DNA of 64,000 nucleotides from JAMXLO01 sp963726125 (lineage in GTDB: Bacteria > Pseudomonadota > Alphaproteobacteria > Acetobacterales > Acetobacteraceae): assembly GCA_963726125.1 (NCBI GenBank), contig CAVSBG010000014.1, forward strand, positions 101,718-165,717, written 5' to 3'. The first letter of the stretch is position 1; the number at the start of each line of letters is the position of its first letter. Position numbers and translations under genes: made by a program. This document shows positions 1-7,894 of the stretch, in pieces. The notes under the pieces were generated by a model. The model searched no databases. It was not told the DNA's origin and saw nothing but the letters and a program-made list of their open reading frames with translations.

Positions 1-86
1 CGAATGGATGATCGAGTCGTTCATACCGTCAACGCCCTGTGTCGGACCTCGCCATTTAACGCTATCCAAGCTAACGAAGCGTTGCC

Positions 87-159
87 GTGTCGCCTTGTCA
101 CGCGCGGGACCGTGTCGCGTTCACGCGCGCGACCAAGTCGCGTTGACACGCGCCGGACC
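87..159. repeat. Three tandem imperfect copies of a ~25-bp unit upstream of dapD
   Basis: Three consecutive units, at about 87-111, 112-134 and 135-159, share the pattern GTGTCGC-TT-CACGCGC-GGACC with a few changes each. They lie in the 198 bases before dapD, where no convincing gene is visible. The last unit ends 39 bases before the dapD start codon, so the array sits where a promoter or leader would be. Function is unknown; it may be a degenerate repeat or a set of binding sites. Confidence 0.5.
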
Positions 160-198
160 GCTGCGCATGGTCCGCGCGCATTCACCGGGGGCCACCGT

Positions 199-1038
199 AT
201 GAGCCAGCACGCACTGCAACAGCCGATCGAGGAGCTTTGGGAGCGACGCGACACACTGTCGTCCGCCAGTGGGGGCGAGGCGAAGCAGGCGGTGGAGGCG
301 GCGCTCGAGCTGCTGGACAGCGGTGCGCAACGCGTGGCGGAACCGACCGGCGCTGGGTGGCAGGTCAACCAGTGGCTCAAGAAGGCGGTGCTGCTGTCGT
401 TCCGACTGACCGACTCGGTCGCGATGGAGGGCCCGGGCGGCGCTCCGGTGTGGGACAAGGTGCCACTGAAATTCGCCGGATGGGGCGAGAACCGGTTCCG
501 CGAGGCGGGGTTCCGAGCGGTGCCCGGCGCCGTGGTGCGGCGGTCGGCTTATGTGGCGCCGGGCGCGGTGCTGATGCCGAGCTTCGTCAATGTCGGCGCC
601 TGGGTCGGACGCAATACGATGGTGGATACCTGGGCGACGGTGGGAAGCTGTGCGCAGATCGGCGCCAACTGCCATCTTTCCGGCGGGGTAGGCATTGGCG
701 GCGTCCTGGAGCCGCTGCAGGCCAATCCCGTGATCATCGAGGACGACTGCTTCATCGGCGCCCGCTCCGAGGTCGCCGAGGGCGTGGTAGTGGAGCGCGG
801 CGCCGTGCTGTCGATGGGGGTGTTCATCGGCGCGTCCACCAAGGTGGTGGATCGCGCGACCGGACAGATCCATGTCGGGCGCGTGCCGTCGTATTCCGTC
901 GTGGTGCCGGGATCGCTGCCGGGACGGCCGTTACCAGATGGGTCGCCGGGGCCGTCGCTATACTGCGCGGTCATTGTGAAGACCGTGGACGCGCAGACGC
1001 GGGCGAAGACGTCGATCAACGAATTGCTGCGGGATTGA
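199..1038 (+). CDS. dapD: 2,3,4,5-tetrahydropyridine-2,6-dicarboxylate N-succinyltransferase
   Basis: This cytoplasmic enzyme transfers succinyl from succinyl-CoA to tetrahydrodipicolinate in the succinylase branch of lysine/meso-diaminopimelate synthesis. The 279-residue product has the family length. An N-terminal helical domain (about 1-100, with KKAVLLSFRL) precedes a left-handed beta-helix of hexapeptide repeats (about 105-225, seen in VGAWVGRNTMVDTWATVGSC and GGVGIGGVLEP), then a short C-terminal domain ending in KTSINELLRD. The frame stays open to base 4, but the ATG at 199 (MSQHALQQPIEELWE) matches the family start. The next gene is dapE, a later step of the same branch, so the two probably form an operon, with a palindromic repeat between them. 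Confidence 0.96.
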   Translation: MSQHALQQPIEELWERRDTLSSASGGEAKQAVEAALELLDSGAQRVAEPTGAGWQVNQWLKKAVLLSFRLTDSVAMEGPGGAPVWDKVPLKFAGWGENRFREAGFRAVPGAVVRRSAYVAPGAVLMPSFVNVGAWVGRNTMVDTWATVGSCAQIGANCHLSGGVGIGGVLEPLQANPVIIEDDCFIGARSEVAEGVVVERGAVLSMGVFIGASTKVVDRATGQIHVGRVPSYSVVVPGSLPGRPLPDGSPGPSLYCAVIVKTVDAQTRAKTSINELLRD

Positions 1039-1053
1039 TGAGGTCCCTAGTGG

Positions 1054-1159
1054 GCGGCGCCCCCTCCCCGACCCTCCCCCGCGCAAGCGCGGGAGAGGCG
1101 AGTAGCACTGCCCCCTCTCCCGCGCTTGCGCGGGGGAGGGTCGGGGGAGGGGGCGCCGC
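1054..1159. repeat. Double palindromic (REP-like) element between dapD and dapE
   Basis: Two inverted copies of a C-rich/G-rich hairpin unit face each other. The left arm reads GCGGCGCCCCCTCCCC and the right arm is its reverse complement, ending in GGGGAGGGGGCGCCGC. Each unit has its own inner hairpin around GCGCAAGCGC or GCGCTTGCGC. The whole could fold into a long cruciform. Its right edge touches the dapE GTG start codon, so its G-rich arm occupies the ribosome-binding position. Related elements occur near 11.87, 39.05, 40.45, 46.30, 48.54 and 52.78 kb. Confidence 0.85.
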
Positions 1160-2275
1160 GTGACATTCGAAGATCCGCTGCCGCTGGCGCAGGCACTGAT
1201 CCGCTGCGCCTCGGTGACACCGGCTGATGCCGGCGCGCAGGGCGTACTAGCCGACGCGCTACGCCAGCTTGGCTTCACCGTAACGCCGCTGCGCTTCGGC
1301 AACATCGAGAACCTGTTCGCCCGCCTGGGGACAGGCGCGCCACACTTCTGTTTCGCCGGCCACACCGACGTGGTCCCGGTTGGGGCGGCAAGCTGGCAAG
1401 CCGAACCGTTCGCGGGCGAGGTGCGGAACGGCATCCTGTACGGACGCGGCGCCTGCGACATGAAGGGCGGCATCGCAGCGTTCGTCGCCGCTGCGGCGCA
1501 GCACGGGAGGCCTCGCGGCTCGATCAGCATGTTGATCACCGGCGACGAGGAAGGTGTGGCGACCGACGGCACGGTCCGCGTGCTGGAGTGGATGCACGCG
1601 AACGGCCAGATCCCCGACTTCTGCGTCGTCGGCGAGCCGACCTGCCCGGTACAGCTTGGCGACATGGTGAAAATCGGCCGGCGCGGCAGCCTGAATGCAT
1701 CCGTGACGATCCACGGCACGCAGGGGCACGTGGCTTATCCGCAGCGCGCAGACAACCCGGTGCACCGCATGATCCGAGCCGCCGCCGCACTGACCGCGGC
1801 GCCGTTGGACGCGGGCAATGACTGGTTCCAGCCATCGTCGCTCCAGTTCACCAGCCTCGACGTGGGTAACACCGTGACCAACGTGATCCCGGCAGCGGCG
1901 CGGGCGATGCTGAACATCCGGTTCAACAACCAGCACAGCGGCGCGTCGCTGTCCGCCTGGCTGCGGGCGGTGTTTGAACAGCACGCCGAACGCTTCGACC
2001 TCAACATCGCGATCAGCGGCGAATCGTTCCTGACCGAACCGGGCGAGCAGGTTGACAAGCTGCAACGGGCCATCGTCGCTGCCTCCGGCGTGGAGCCCAA
2101 GCTCGACACCGGAGGCGGGACCTCGGACGCGCGGTTCATTTCGCGGTATTGTCCCGTGGCGGAGTTCGGACTTGTGGGCGCTACCATGCACCAGACGGAC
2201 GAGCGCGTACCGGTGGCCGAATTGCGCGACCTGGCGCGCATCTACCGCGCGATCCTCGCTGAATTCCTGCCATGA
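1160..2275 (+). CDS. dapE: Succinyl-diaminopimelate desuccinylase
   Basis: A cytoplasmic M20-family zinc hydrolase that removes succinate from N-succinyl-LL-diaminopimelate, giving LL-diaminopimelate for lysine and peptidoglycan. The 371-residue protein shows the metal-site motifs in order: FAGHTDVVP (about residues 67-75), GRGACDMKGG (about 97-106), GDEE (about 127-130), and the late TGGGTSDARF (about 315-324). The start is a GTG (VTFEDPLPLA), chosen because the family begins just before this segment. No conventional leader exists: the palindromic element ends at the start codon and its GGGAGGGGG probably acts as the Shine-Dalgarno sequence. The end overlaps the next gene by 4 bases. Confidence 0.96.
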   Translation: MTFEDPLPLAQALIRCASVTPADAGAQGVLADALRQLGFTVTPLRFGNIENLFARLGTGAPHFCFAGHTDVVPVGAASWQAEPFAGEVRNGILYGRGACDMKGGIAAFVAAAAQHGRPRGSISMLITGDEEGVATDGTVRVLEWMHANGQIPDFCVVGEPTCPVQLGDMVKIGRRGSLNASVTIHGTQGHVAYPQRADNPVHRMIRAAAALTAAPLDAGNDWFQPSSLQFTSLDVGNTVTNVIPAAARAMLNIRFNNQHSGASLSAWLRAVFEQHAERFDLNIAISGESFLTEPGEQVDKLQRAIVAASGVEPKLDTGGGTSDARFISRYCPVAEFGLVGATMHQTDERVPVAELRDLARIYRAILAEFLP

Positions 2276-2874
2276 GCGGACACACCCGGGGACCGCGGCC
2301 AGCGGCGGGAAGCGTGGTGGTGGGGATCATTCGGCTGGCACGGGGCAGGGCCGACGGCCTGGCGCAGTTCGGCAGCACGCGTGAGACGTTCCTCGCCAGC
2401 CTGGCGCCGCTGGTCGCGTTCCCGCTGGTCGGCGGCGTGCTGATGATGCTCGGTGGCGCCGGGCTCGATGGTCTCGGGGCCTTGCTGGAGACCCTGTGCG
2501 CCGTGCTGGCGCCGCCGGTGCTGACGTTCGAGGCGGCGCGACGGTGGGGACGCCAGGACGCCTGGCTGCGCTTTGCCACCGCGTTCAACTGGTGCCAGTG
2601 GGTCATTCCAATCGTCGGCAGCCTGATGCTGCTGGCGTTCGGCGTGCTGACCATTGCGGGGCTGCCGCCACAGGCGGCTCGCGCCGGGGTCCTGGTTGGC
2701 TTAGTGGGGTATGGGCTGTGGCTGCACTGCTTCCTCGCGCGGCACGGGTTGGGGCTGTCATGGTCTCAGGCGGGGCTGATGGTGGTCGGGGTCAATCTCG
2801 CCACCGTGCTGCTGGTGGCGGGACCACGGATGCTCGCCCTGTATGTCGGGGGGGCCGGGCTGGAAGGCAAATGA
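2272..2874 (+). CDS. Polytopic membrane protein, first of two paralogues
   Basis: A 200-residue protein with about five hydrophobic segments (for example FPLVGGVLMMLGGAGL and WVIPIVGSLMLLAF). The opening block LARGRADGLAQF recurs in the next gene as LARGRVDGLRYV, and both have an NWC motif before a hydrophobic stretch, so the two are tandem paralogues. ATGA overlaps on both sides (with dapE and the next gene) show translational coupling. I do not recognise a characterised family. Co-transcription with dapDE suggests an envelope link, but that is inference. Confidence 0.8.
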   Translation: MSGHTRGPRPAAGSVVVGIIRLARGRADGLAQFGSTRETFLASLAPLVAFPLVGGVLMMLGGAGLDGLGALLETLCAVLAPPVLTFEAARRWGRQDAWLRFATAFNWCQWVIPIVGSLMLLAFGVLTIAGLPPQAARAGVLVGLVGYGLWLHCFLARHGLGLSWSQAGLMVVGVNLATVLLVAGPRMLALYVGGAGLEGK

Positions 2875-3443
2875 GCATCGCCTCGGCCGTCGCAAACGGG
2901 GTGCAGGGCGCGCTGCTGCTGGCGCGCGGACGGGTCGATGGACTGCGCTACGTCGAGGCCGACATGGCCGGCGCCGCGCGCAGCTTCTGGGCAATGGCGA
3001 TCTGCCTGCCGGCGTTCGTCTGCCTGCGGCTGCTGGCGTGGACCGAGGCGGGGACGCCGCCGCATTTGGCCCACAGCTTTGCGCTGGACCTGCTGTCCTA
3101 TGTGCTGGGATGGTGCGGGTTCGCGGTGCTGTCGCATCGCCTGGTCAACGTGATGGGATTGGGGGCACGCTGGCCTCGGGCGATCGCGCTGTGGAATTGG
3201 TGCAACGTCGTGCAGTACCTGTTGCTGGTGGTATTCAGCATTCCGGGACTGCTTGGGGCGCCGGCGTTGCTGGATCAGGCGGCGCAACTCGTCGGCATCG
3301 GCTGGGCGCTGTGGCTGGAGTGGTTTGCATTCCGGCTGACGTTGGGCATTGGCGCGGTCGCCGCGGCGGGGCTGGTGGTGCTGGATGTCGCGATCGGTGT
3401 GTTGCTGGCGGCGATCAGCCTGACGTTCCTGGGGAGCGGGTGA
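2871..3443 (+). CDS. Polytopic membrane protein, second of two paralogues
   Basis: A 190-residue inner-membrane protein with about five hydrophobic segments. It shares LLARGRVDGL near the N-terminus and an NWCN motif mid-protein with the preceding gene, so the pair looks like a tandem duplication. The ATG at 2871 overlaps the upstream stop by 4 bases and is preferred over the longer open frame, which reads through the upstream gene in another phase. Function unknown. No clear plus-strand terminator follows. Confidence 0.78.
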   Translation: MSIASAVANGVQGALLLARGRVDGLRYVEADMAGAARSFWAMAICLPAFVCLRLLAWTEAGTPPHLAHSFALDLLSYVLGWCGFAVLSHRLVNVMGLGARWPRAIALWNWCNVVQYLLLVVFSIPGLLGAPALLDQAAQLVGIGWALWLEWFAFRLTLGIGAVAAAGLVVLDVAIGVLLAAISLTFLGSG

Positions 3444-3468
3444 GGGCATGCGTCCGGGCAAACGGACC

Positions 3469-3510
3469 AAAAAAAGCGGGGCGCGCCGGCCTCAGACTCC
3501 AGCGCGCCCC
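3469..3510 (-). terminator. Rho-independent terminator reading on the minus strand
   Basis: On the minus strand a 9-bp GC stem (GGGGCGCGC paired with GCGCGCCCC, arms at 3502-3510 and 3478-3486) is followed after two bases by seven consecutive T (A-run at 3469-3475 on the plus strand). This is a textbook intrinsic terminator, placed downstream of the minus-strand secreted-peptide gene ending at 3643. It could also separate that gene from the convergent dap operon. Confidence 0.75.
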
Positions 3511-3642
3511 CAAGTCGGTAACGGATCGTGACGTAACGAGCGGGACATGAATGTGCCAATTAACTCGCGGTAAGCCGTCGCGGTCCCCGCCTCGCTACCG
3601 CAACGGGCGACACATGCGCTTTGGCCAGACCCCAGCGGACCG

Positions 3643-3888
3643 TCAGGGCTTGACCATATTGGCAGGCGTCTGGCCCGGGGGGGTGGGTTGTGGTGTCGGC
3701 GGCGGCGCGCCGGGCGCTCCTTGCAGGACCACCCCGCCGCCCTGGTAGGCGCTGCTGGCCTCGGGCGTGAAGGGACCATGATCCACCGGCTTCTGCGACG
3801 ACGGCGGGGGTCAATTCGTCGCCGGCTGGGCCAGAGCCGGGCCACAAGCCAATAGTGCGAGCAGGGTGGCGACTGGAACCTTTGGCAT
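3643..3888 (-). pseudogene. Small secreted proline-rich peptide gene with an in-frame stop
   Basis: Reading from ATG 3888 gives a clear signal peptide (MPKVPVATLLALLACGPALA) and then QPATN, followed by an in-frame TGA at 3813-3811. The same frame continues with a coherent proline/glycine-rich sequence (PPPSSQKPVDHGPF, then GAPPPTPQPTPPGQTPANMV) to a second stop at 3643. Without the TGA the product would be about 80 residues. The reading phase is unbroken, so a single nonsense change or base error explains it. A minus-strand terminator lies 130 bases downstream, supporting a once-real gene. The function is not recognisable. Confidence 0.6.
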
Positions 3889-4063
3889 GGCAATGCTGTC
3901 TCGCTGTACGGTTCCTCAATACATGACAGCAATCCGCGGATCAGGGGAAGGCGCGGACCGTTGCTGTCTCGAAAACGTGCTTGCACATGACGGCGCGCCC
4001 ACGGGAGAATAACCGGGATGGCAACGACAGACTGCCTGGATGGTGCGGTCGACCGGAGGGGTG

Positions 4064-4249
4064 ATGGCTCTGCCTGAATGGATGCGTGTCAGCGTGGACG
4101 CAGTCTCGCTGGCGCGGCAGTTGCGGCAGTCTGGCCGGCAGGAGCTGATCGACGCCGTTGAGCGTGGCGACATGTCCTTGGAGGCGGCGGTGGCTCAGGC
4201 CAGCGCCAAGCCGTCATCAGTCGGTCCCGGCAACAAGGACGGTGCCTGA
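4064..4249 (+). CDS. Small hypothetical protein
   Basis: A 61-residue acidic/helical protein beginning MALPEWMRVS, with the amphipathic stretch SLARQLRQSGRQELIDAVER. A GGAGGGG sequence sits 3-9 bases before the ATG at 4064, favouring this start over the in-frame ATG at 4040. It lies 49 bases upstream of the bicupin gene on the same strand. I do not recognise the family. Confidence 0.45.
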   Translation: MALPEWMRVSVDAVSLARQLRQSGRQELIDAVERGDMSLEAAVAQASAKPSSVGPGNKDGA

Positions 4250-4298
4250 TCTCCGATCGGCGGCGTCCCGCGAATTCAAATCGACAAGGAAGACTCAG

Positions 4299-5552
4299 AT
4301 GAAGCCACTGTCACGCCGTACTGTGCTCGCGTCGTCGGCTGCCGGGAGCGTGGCGGTTGCCGCGACGGTGGCGCGCGCGGCCTCATTCGGAAATCCGGAC
4401 CTGCCGCCGGAGGGCACGGTCAACGTCACCAATCCCGACACATTGACGATACCCGGCCCGCATGATCCGGCGCTGGCCAACACCATGCCAACGTTCCTCG
4501 AGCCACCGCCGACCGACGTTGGCAGCATGCCGCAGTTCTGGGCCTCGTTTAATCTGGCGCCGCGCCGCATCCAGGACGGTGGCTGGGGGCGACAGGTCAC
4601 GCAGTCGGATTTCGCCATCTCGAGCGAGATCTCCGGCGTGAACATGCGGCTGTCCGCTGGCGGCACGCGCGAGCTGCATTGGCACCAGCAGGCGGAGTGG
4701 TCGATCATGACCTACGGCCACTGCCGCATCACGGTGCTGGATGCACAGGGGCGCCCGTACGTGCAGGACGTCAAGGAAGGCGATCTCTGGTATTTTCCGG
4801 CCGGCCTGCCGCATTCGCTGCAAGGCCTGGGGCCGGACGGGGCGGAGTTCGTGCTGGCGTTCGACAACGGCACGTCCTCGGAGTTCAACACGCTGCCCGC
4901 GACCGACTGGCTGGCGCACACGCCGCCCGACGTGCTGGCGAAGAACTTCGGCGTGCCCGCGGACTCGTTCCGCAACATCCCGCTGCAGAACCGCTGGATC
5001 TTTCAAGGCAAGGTGCCCGGGCCGTTGGCGGAGGCGCAGGCCTCCGTGGCAAGCACGGCCGGCGCGCCGGAATTCCCGTTCACATTCTCCCTGTCGGACG
5101 TGAAGCCGGCCAACGCTTCGAAGAGCGGCTTCGTGCAGATCGCGGACAGCACGACATTCCGTGTTTCGAAGACGATCGCGGCCGGCCTGGCGACGGTGAA
5201 GCCGGGTGGCGTCAGGACGATGCACTGGCATCCGAACGCTGATGAGTGGCAATACTATCTTAAGGGTTCGGCGCGCATGACGGTGTTCAATGCGGGACCG
5301 CAGGCGAATACTGCCAATTTCCACCCTGGTGATATTGGTTATGTGAAGAAAGGACTCGGACATTACGTCGAGAACACTGGGTCAGACGATCTGGTGTTCC
5401 TGGCGTTGTTCCGGTCGGATCGCTACGAGGAGGTATCGTTGGCCGATTGGCTCGCGCACACGCCGCCGGAGATGGTTGCCGCGACCTTCAACCTGGATCC
5501 TGCCGTGGTTGCGCAATTCCCGAAGGATCCACCGGATGTCATGCCTGCCTAG
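4299..5552 (+). CDS. Tat-exported bicupin, oxalate decarboxylase family
   Basis: A 417-residue two-cupin protein. The N-terminus carries a twin-arginine signal (SRRTVLASSAAG, then a hydrophobic run ending about residue 28). Each cupin has a Mn-binding set: H127, H129, E133, H172 and H309, H311, E316, H355. This is the oxalate decarboxylase/oxidase arrangement; the decarboxylase turns oxalate into formate and CO2. The loop at residues 193-197 is SSEFN, aligning with the SENS lid of Bacillus OxdC, and keeps the proton-donating Glu (E195). Hence decarboxylase is favoured over oxidase, though the substrate is unproven. AAGGA at 4286-4290 supports the start at 4299. Export implies extracytoplasmic oxalate detoxification or acid consumption. 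Confidence 0.85.
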   Translation: MKPLSRRTVLASSAAGSVAVAATVARAASFGNPDLPPEGTVNVTNPDTLTIPGPHDPALANTMPTFLEPPPTDVGSMPQFWASFNLAPRRIQDGGWGRQVTQSDFAISSEISGVNMRLSAGGTRELHWHQQAEWSIMTYGHCRITVLDAQGRPYVQDVKEGDLWYFPAGLPHSLQGLGPDGAEFVLAFDNGTSSEFNTLPATDWLAHTPPDVLAKNFGVPADSFRNIPLQNRWIFQGKVPGPLAEAQASVASTAGAPEFPFTFSLSDVKPANASKSGFVQIADSTTFRVSKTIAAGLATVKPGGVRTMHWHPNADEWQYYLKGSARMTVFNAGPQANTANFHPGDIGYVKKGLGHYVENTGSDDLVFLALFRSDRYEEVSLADWLAHTPPEMVAATFNLDPAVVAQFPKDPPDVMPA

Positions 5553-5639
5553 CGGGAAGTTTGCTTTGCCGGCGCGGGCGCGTGATGACGGCGTCAAACA
5601 CGCACCGCGCCATTGTCTGATATACCAAGGAGGTTACCG

Positions 5640-6092
5640 ATGAAACCAACACGGTTCATGGGCTTTGCCGTCGGGTTGCTGATCGCCTGTCCGGTGCTCG
5701 CGTTCGGCGCTGACAAGGTGCCGGACGTGACCGGGAAGTGGGTCGGCAAGAGCTACTCCATCATTGCGGGCGCCGGTGCCCATTGGCCCACCAACAAGGG
5801 CACCTTCGATAAGCCGGGGCTCAGCGAGAAAGATCTCCTGATCACCGTCACAGGCCAGGATGGCCGCCGCTTCTGGGGCGTAACGACGCTGTCCGGCAAT
5901 GGCGAAAAGACGGATGAACCGTTCATCGGAGAGCTGCACGGGAAGCACCTTCAGGATGTGGTGGTCGCCGATACCGATGGCTACCTGAATGGCGAGATCA
6001 ACGGCAACGTGCTCTCCTTCTGCTACGCACAGGCAGGCGGCAAAGGCTCGTCGAGCGTGGTGAGTTGCAGTGAGGTCAAGCACCAGCACTAA
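5640..6092 (+). CDS. Small secreted protein of unknown function
   Basis: A 150-residue protein with a signal peptide (FMGFAVGLLIACPVLAFGA, cleavage near residue 24). The mature part is rich in Gly, Asp and Lys (VPDVTGKWVGKSYSI, DTDGYLNGEINGN), like a small extracellular beta-sheet protein. A strong AAGGAGG at 5627-5633 fixes the ATG at 5640. It follows the bicupin on the same strand by 87 bases and meets the next gene tail to tail with a 4-base overlap. Two cysteines near the C-terminus could form a disulfide. The family is not recognised. Confidence 0.7.
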   Translation: MKPTRFMGFAVGLLIACPVLAFGADKVPDVTGKWVGKSYSIIAGAGAHWPTNKGTFDKPGLSEKDLLITVTGQDGRRFWGVTTLSGNGEKTDEPFIGELHGKHLQDVVVADTDGYLNGEINGNVLSFCYAQAGGKGSSSVVSCSEVKHQH

Positions 6093-7489
6093 CGCGCCGG
6101 CGCGCTTAGTGGGGGCACGTTCGAGAACAGGAAACCCAACCCTTCGGCCATGGTCGGGTGGGTGAGGACTGCCTCTCGCAGCTTCGTGTAAGGCAAGCCT
6201 GCCAGTATCGCGGTCTGCACGACGGCCATCACTTCGCCCGCGTCGGCGCCAAGCATGGTGAAGCCGAGGATGCTGTCGTCACCCGCCGCTATCAGGACCT
6301 TCATGAAGCCCTGCGTTTCGCCGGTGGTCATGGCTCGGAACACAGCGGCTATCGGCAGGGTCGCCACGCGCACGGCGATGCCCTGGCGTTTTGCCTCGCC
6401 TTCACTGAGGCCGACATGGGCAAGCGGCGGCTCGGTGAACATGCAGTGTGGCACGAGCCGATCATGCGTGCTGCGAGCACCTCCCGCGAGATTGTCGCGG
6501 ATGATGCGAAAGTCATCCTCGGCGACGTGGGTGAACTGCGGGCTGCCGGCGCATTCGCCCACCGCCCAAACGTCCGGTGCACTCGTCTCCAGCCGCTCGT
6601 TGACACGAATGTAGCCACGATCGTCGAGGCCGATGCCGGCAAGTTCGAGACCGATACCGCTGGTATTGGGGACGCGGCCGGCGGCGGCCAGGATGTCGCT
6701 GCCCTCGATGTTCGTTTCCCCGGAGGATGTGCGCACGGTGACGCTGACCTGCTCGCCGGAGCGTCCCTGCACACGAACGACCTGGGCCGACTCCAGGACC
6801 TGGATGTCTTCGGCGACAAGAACGCGCTTGACCTGCTCGGCGACGTCGGGATCCTCGCGCGCGATGATCCGCGGGCCCTGTTCGATGATCGTCACGCGGC
6901 TGCCGAAGCGGCGATAAGCCTGCGCCAGTTCCAGTCCGACATAGCCGCCGCCGAGCACGACGAGATGTGCCGGCAGGTGGTCGAGTTCGAGGGCCTCGAT
7001 GTGGGTGAGCGGTCGGGCGTCCTCGAGGCCCGGAATGTTTGGAATGGCTGCATGTGTGCCAACGTCAACGAACACCTTGTCGCCGGTCAGCACGCGCGTG
7101 CCGCCATCGTTCAGGCTGACCTCAAGAGTTTTCGGTGCGGTGAAGCGACCCTTGCCTATGATCAGTTCGGCGCGGCTCGCCGTGTAGTTGCGCAGGTGAA
7201 GGGCGACGAGGTCTTCCACCATGGCGCGCTTGCGCTGGCGGACCGCGACCATGTCAACGGTGACGGGACCGGTCTGCATACCGAATTCGGCGGCGTGGCG
7301 GAGCAGGTGCGCGACCTTGGCGGTCGAGACCACGTTCTTGCTGGGAAGGCAGGCGATGTTCGGGCAGGAGCCGCCGATCCAGCGGCGTTCCACCACCGCG
7401 GTGCGGAGTCCGGATTTGGCCAGGTGCCACGCCAGGAGCTTGCCGCCGGCGCCACTGCCGAGGATCAGGATGTCATAGTGTTCCGGCAT
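6089..7489 (-). CDS. Mercuric reductase-like pyridine nucleotide-disulfide oxidoreductase
   Basis: A 466-residue flavoprotein of the dihydrolipoamide dehydrogenase/mercuric reductase superfamily. It has an N-terminal FAD Rossmann motif (ILGSGAGGKLLAWHLAKSG), the redox disulfide in GGSCPNIACLPSKN (about residues 40-53), a second nucleotide-binding motif LGGGYVGLELAQA (about 180), and the dimerisation domain, with HPTMAEGL near the C-terminus. The redox motif differs from lipoamide dehydrogenase (CxNxGC) and resembles uncharacterised reductases often called mercuric reductase-like. There is no HMA domain, no C-terminal vicinal cysteine pair and no mer gene nearby, so mercury reduction is not supported. 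The substrate is unknown. Confidence 0.85.
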   Translation of the reverse strand: MPEHYDILILGSGAGGKLLAWHLAKSGLRTAVVERRWIGGSCPNIACLPSKNVVSTAKVAHLLRHAAEFGMQTGPVTVDMVAVRQRKRAMVEDLVALHLRNYTASRAELIIGKGRFTAPKTLEVSLNDGGTRVLTGDKVFVDVGTHAAIPNIPGLEDARPLTHIEALELDHLPAHLVVLGGGYVGLELAQAYRRFGSRVTIIEQGPRIIAREDPDVAEQVKRVLVAEDIQVLESAQVVRVQGRSGEQVSVTVRTSSGETNIEGSDILAAAGRVPNTSGIGLELAGIGLDDRGYIRVNERLETSAPDVWAVGECAGSPQFTHVAEDDFRIIRDNLAGGARSTHDRLVPHCMFTEPPLAHVGLSEGEAKRQGIAVRVATLPIAAVFRAMTTGETQGFMKVLIAAGDDSILGFTMLGADAGEVMAVVQTAILAGLPYTKLREAVLTHPTMAEGLGFLFSNVPPLSAPAR

Positions 7490-7894
7490 TATGCTTCTCC
7501 TGTAGGACGCGCGGGATCCCGCAGCCGCATACTCGGCGGGTAGCAGTCCTGTTCAGCGGGCTCGATTACCGGTGCCGATATCACTGCTCTTGCCAGCGCG
7601 GCTTGCATGTAATTGCCGTGGCGCGAGCGAATGCGATGTCAGGTGGAATGTGGAGGGCTATCAGCAGGCACGAAGACGTGAGCGAGACAACCACTTTCAC
7701 GCGTTGACACGACCGGACGGAACCGTGGTGAAGATGCTGGCCCAACCATGCAGTAGCGTAGTGTGTCGCTGACCGTCCAGGCCAACGCGTCATCCCGCAG
7801 TCTTTGCAAGCACAAGAAAATTGACGCAGACGGATCACGCAACCACTACTGCTAACACTTCGATATGACCCGCAACGCCGTTGCTTAATCGTTT

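Noticed and set aside
87..159. Possible CRISPR array upstream of dapD
   Set aside because: The 25-bp units are contiguous, imperfect and have no spacers.
3811..3813. Selenocysteine codon explaining the in-frame TGA in the secreted peptide
   Set aside because: No selenocysteine insertion hairpin is visible just after the codon and the peptide has no redox family resemblance.
6089..7489. True mercuric reductase (merA)
   Set aside because: There is no HMA domain or C-terminal vicinal cysteine pair, and no merR/T/P genes are present.
6158..7543. Long plus-strand open frame of about 460 codons opposite the mercuric-reductase-like gene
   Set aside because: It is the antisense of a clearly homologous flavoprotein; its product has no motifs and the frame is explained by high GC.
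7490..7890. Short open frames on both strands before the IS6 remnant
   Set aside because: None has a ribosome-binding site or a product with recognisable motifs.
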